From Verrucomicrobiales bacterium (GTDB lineage Bacteria > Verrucomicrobiota > Verrucomicrobiia > Limisphaerales > UBA1100): 7,786 nucleotides of DNA. The notes below the pieces were generated by a model that ran no database searches, was not told where the DNA came from, and was given only the letters and a program-made list of their open reading frames with translations. The first letter of the stretch is position 1. Every line of letters begins with the position of its first letter. Of the stretch, positions 6,947 to 7,786 are shown piece by piece. The stretch covers positions 3,640 to 11,425 of the forward strand of contig WTHG01000315.1 of assembly GCA_011523245.1 (NCBI GenBank), in the 5' to 3' direction. A program made the translations under genes and the position numbers.

Positions 6947-7267
6947 ATGGCAAATCAGGTAAAAATAACGATTAAGAAGGTCAAAGACCTAAAGCCGGAC
7001 GAGAAGCGTGAATGGAAGCGCGACTACCTTTCCCGGAAAACGGCCCGTAAAACCGCGCATAATGACCGTGTGCGCGAAAATCTGACTAACCTCCGCCGTT
7101 CCCTCCGCAAGGCAGTGGAAACCAAAGACTCAGCCAAGGCCGGCGAGACTCTAAAAGCCATGTACAGCGCACTGGATCGCGCCGCCAAGGTGGGAGTGAT
7201 CCACAAGCGGGCGGCAGGGCGCCGCAAGAGCCGCTATACAGCGCAGGTAAAAGCCATCGCGGCCTAA
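6947..7267 (+). CDS. rpsT: 30S ribosomal protein S20, long N-terminal form
   Basis: Primary 16S rRNA-binding protein of the small ribosomal subunit. The product has 106 residues against about 87 in E. coli. The C-terminal two thirds aligns well with S20: HNDRVR (38-43), LRRSLRKAVETKDSAKA, then YSALDRAAKVGVIHKRAAGRRKSR (73-96), containing the conserved 'DRxAxxGxIHKxxAxRxKxR' signature. The N-terminus begins MAN as in most S20 proteins, but about 37 residues precede the HN where E. coli has about 19. The extra part is Lys- and Arg-rich (KKVKDLKPDEKREWKRDYLSRKTARK). The ATG at 6947 is chosen because it gives the MAN start and lies after the promoter; a TTG at 6902 would put the start inside the -35 box. 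No Shine-Dalgarno precedes the ATG. It is followed directly by an intrinsic terminator. Confidence 0.9.
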   Translation: MANQVKITIKKVKDLKPDEKREWKRDYLSRKTARKTAHNDRVRENLTNLRRSLRKAVETKDSAKAGETLKAMYSALDRAAKVGVIHKRAAGRRKSRYTAQVKAIAA

Positions 7268-7278
7268 ACCGTTTTTCT

Positions 7279-7312
7279 AAAGCGCCCCGCCGAAAGGCCG
7301 GGTGCTTTTTTA
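7279..7312 (+). terminator. Intrinsic terminator after rpsT
   Basis: A stem pairs AAAGCGCCCCGCC (7279-7291) with GGCCGGGTGCTTT (7296-7308) around a GAAA tetraloop (7292-7295). It has one G-U pair and one C-C mismatch and is followed by a run of T (7306-7311). It starts 12 bases after the rpsT stop and ends the rpsT transcript before the sulfatase gene. Confidence 0.9.
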
Positions 7313-7346
7313 TTGCCCAAATACCTCCGGCCGCTAGAACGCGCCC

Positions 7347-7786
7347 ATGTATTACTTCTTTATCGCCCTGTTCCTGTGCGCCTTATCGCTGAGTGCCGGT
7401 CGCCAACCCAACGTCATTGTCATCTTCACTGACGATCAAGGCTCGGTGGATTTGAACTGTTACGGATCTAAGGATCTCACCACTCCGCATATTGATTCCC
7501 TCGCCAAACGTGGCGTGCGGTTCACGCAATTTTATGCCGCCGCACCAGTCTGTTCCCCCTCACGTGCCGGCCTGTTGACTGGACGTTATCCCGTTCGCGC
7601 CGGCATGCCTGGAAACGCCGGCTCCACCAAGGGCCGTCCCGGACTGGCTCCAGACGAAGTGACTCTTGCTGAAACCTTCAAGGCCGCCGGCTACGCCACC
7701 GCGCACATTGGCAAATGGCATCTGGGCTACACGCCCGAGACCATGCCCAACGGTCAGGGTTTCGATTACTCCTTCGGCCACATGGG
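7347..7786 (+). CDS. Secreted type I (formylglycine) sulfatase, 5' part only
   Basis: Hydrolyses sulfate esters after export; the true substrate (polysaccharide, glycoconjugate or small molecule) cannot be told from this part. The first 146 residues are present and the frame is open to the right edge. The N-terminus is a hydrophobic signal peptide (about 1-18, MYYFFIALFLCALSLSAG) that has no Lys or Arg before its core. The alkaline-phosphatase-like sulfatase fold starts with PNVIVIFTDDQG, where D29 and D30 are metal ligands. The active-site signature is CSPSR at 69-73; C69 would be converted to formylglycine by the sulfatase-maturating enzyme. LTGRYPVRAGMPG (77-89) and GYATAHIGKWHLG (115-127, with K123 and H125) are further signatures. 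An in-frame TAG at 7335-7337 makes this the first possible ATG. No Shine-Dalgarno is visible. It follows the rpsT terminator, so it probably has its own promoter. Families of such enzymes are expanded in Verrucomicrobiota and Planctomycetota. Confidence 0.93.
   Translation, partial: MYYFFIALFLCALSLSAGRQPNVIVIFTDDQGSVDLNCYGSKDLTTPHIDSLAKRGVRFTQFYAAAPVCSPSRAGLLTGRYPVRAGMPGNAGSTKGRPGLAPDEVTLAETFKAAGYATAHIGKWHLGYTPETMPNGQGFDYSFGHM

Noticed and set aside
1..7786. Mobile element, CRISPR array, toxin-antitoxin pair or defence system
   Set aside because: I found no transposase or recombinase, no regularly spaced repeats, and no genes of those families. All larger genes are core housekeeping or sulfatase genes.

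Overview
The window reads as an ordinary, densely packed chromosomal segment of a moderately GC-rich bacterium. Three things suggest the PVC superphylum, most likely Verrucomicrobiota: the style of the sulfatase, the cysteinyl-tRNA synthetase sequence with its long 'SDEYEKE..ADFALWKARVPEDG' stretch, and a small Arg-rich 'RRRRR...WWF' protein of a kind I associate with Verrucomicrobiota. This placement is inference from sequence style and memory, not from a search.

Layout. The left 4.7 kb is one minus-strand block, read right to left: a 71-residue Arg-rich small protein (4738-4523), citramalate synthase cimA (4444-2876), valyl-tRNA synthetase valS (2841-172), and the first 56 residues of a membrane protein resembling the YdcF/ElyC (DUF218) family (169 to the left edge). 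Gaps are 78, 34 and 2 bases, so they may be co-transcribed. A 120-base divergent intergenic region (4739-4858) separates this block from a plus-strand block: cysteinyl-tRNA synthetase cysS (4859-6271), thymidylate kinase tmk (6273-6905, one base after cysS) and ribosomal protein S20 rpsT (6947-7267). rpsT appears to have its own promoter overlapping the tmk stop codon, and it ends in a clear intrinsic terminator with a GAAA tetraloop (7279-7312). A secreted type I sulfatase begins at 7347 and runs off the right edge.

How the genes fit together. Most are housekeeping: two class I tRNA synthetases, dTTP supply and a ribosomal protein. CimA makes (R)-citramalate for threonine-independent isoleucine synthesis and sits beside the synthetase for another branched-chain amino acid, valine. 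The sulfatase is probably an independent unit for desulfating organic sulfate esters outside the cytoplasm.

I found no mobile element, CRISPR array, RNA gene, toxin-antitoxin pair or defence system, and nothing that clearly amounts to an undescribed system. The points most worth a second look are the small Arg-rich protein with the window's best Shine-Dalgarno sequence, the unusually long N-terminus of S20, the short and apparently SD-less rpsT leader, the palindrome and repeats in the divergent promoter region, and the hairpins overlapping the cimA ribosome binding site.
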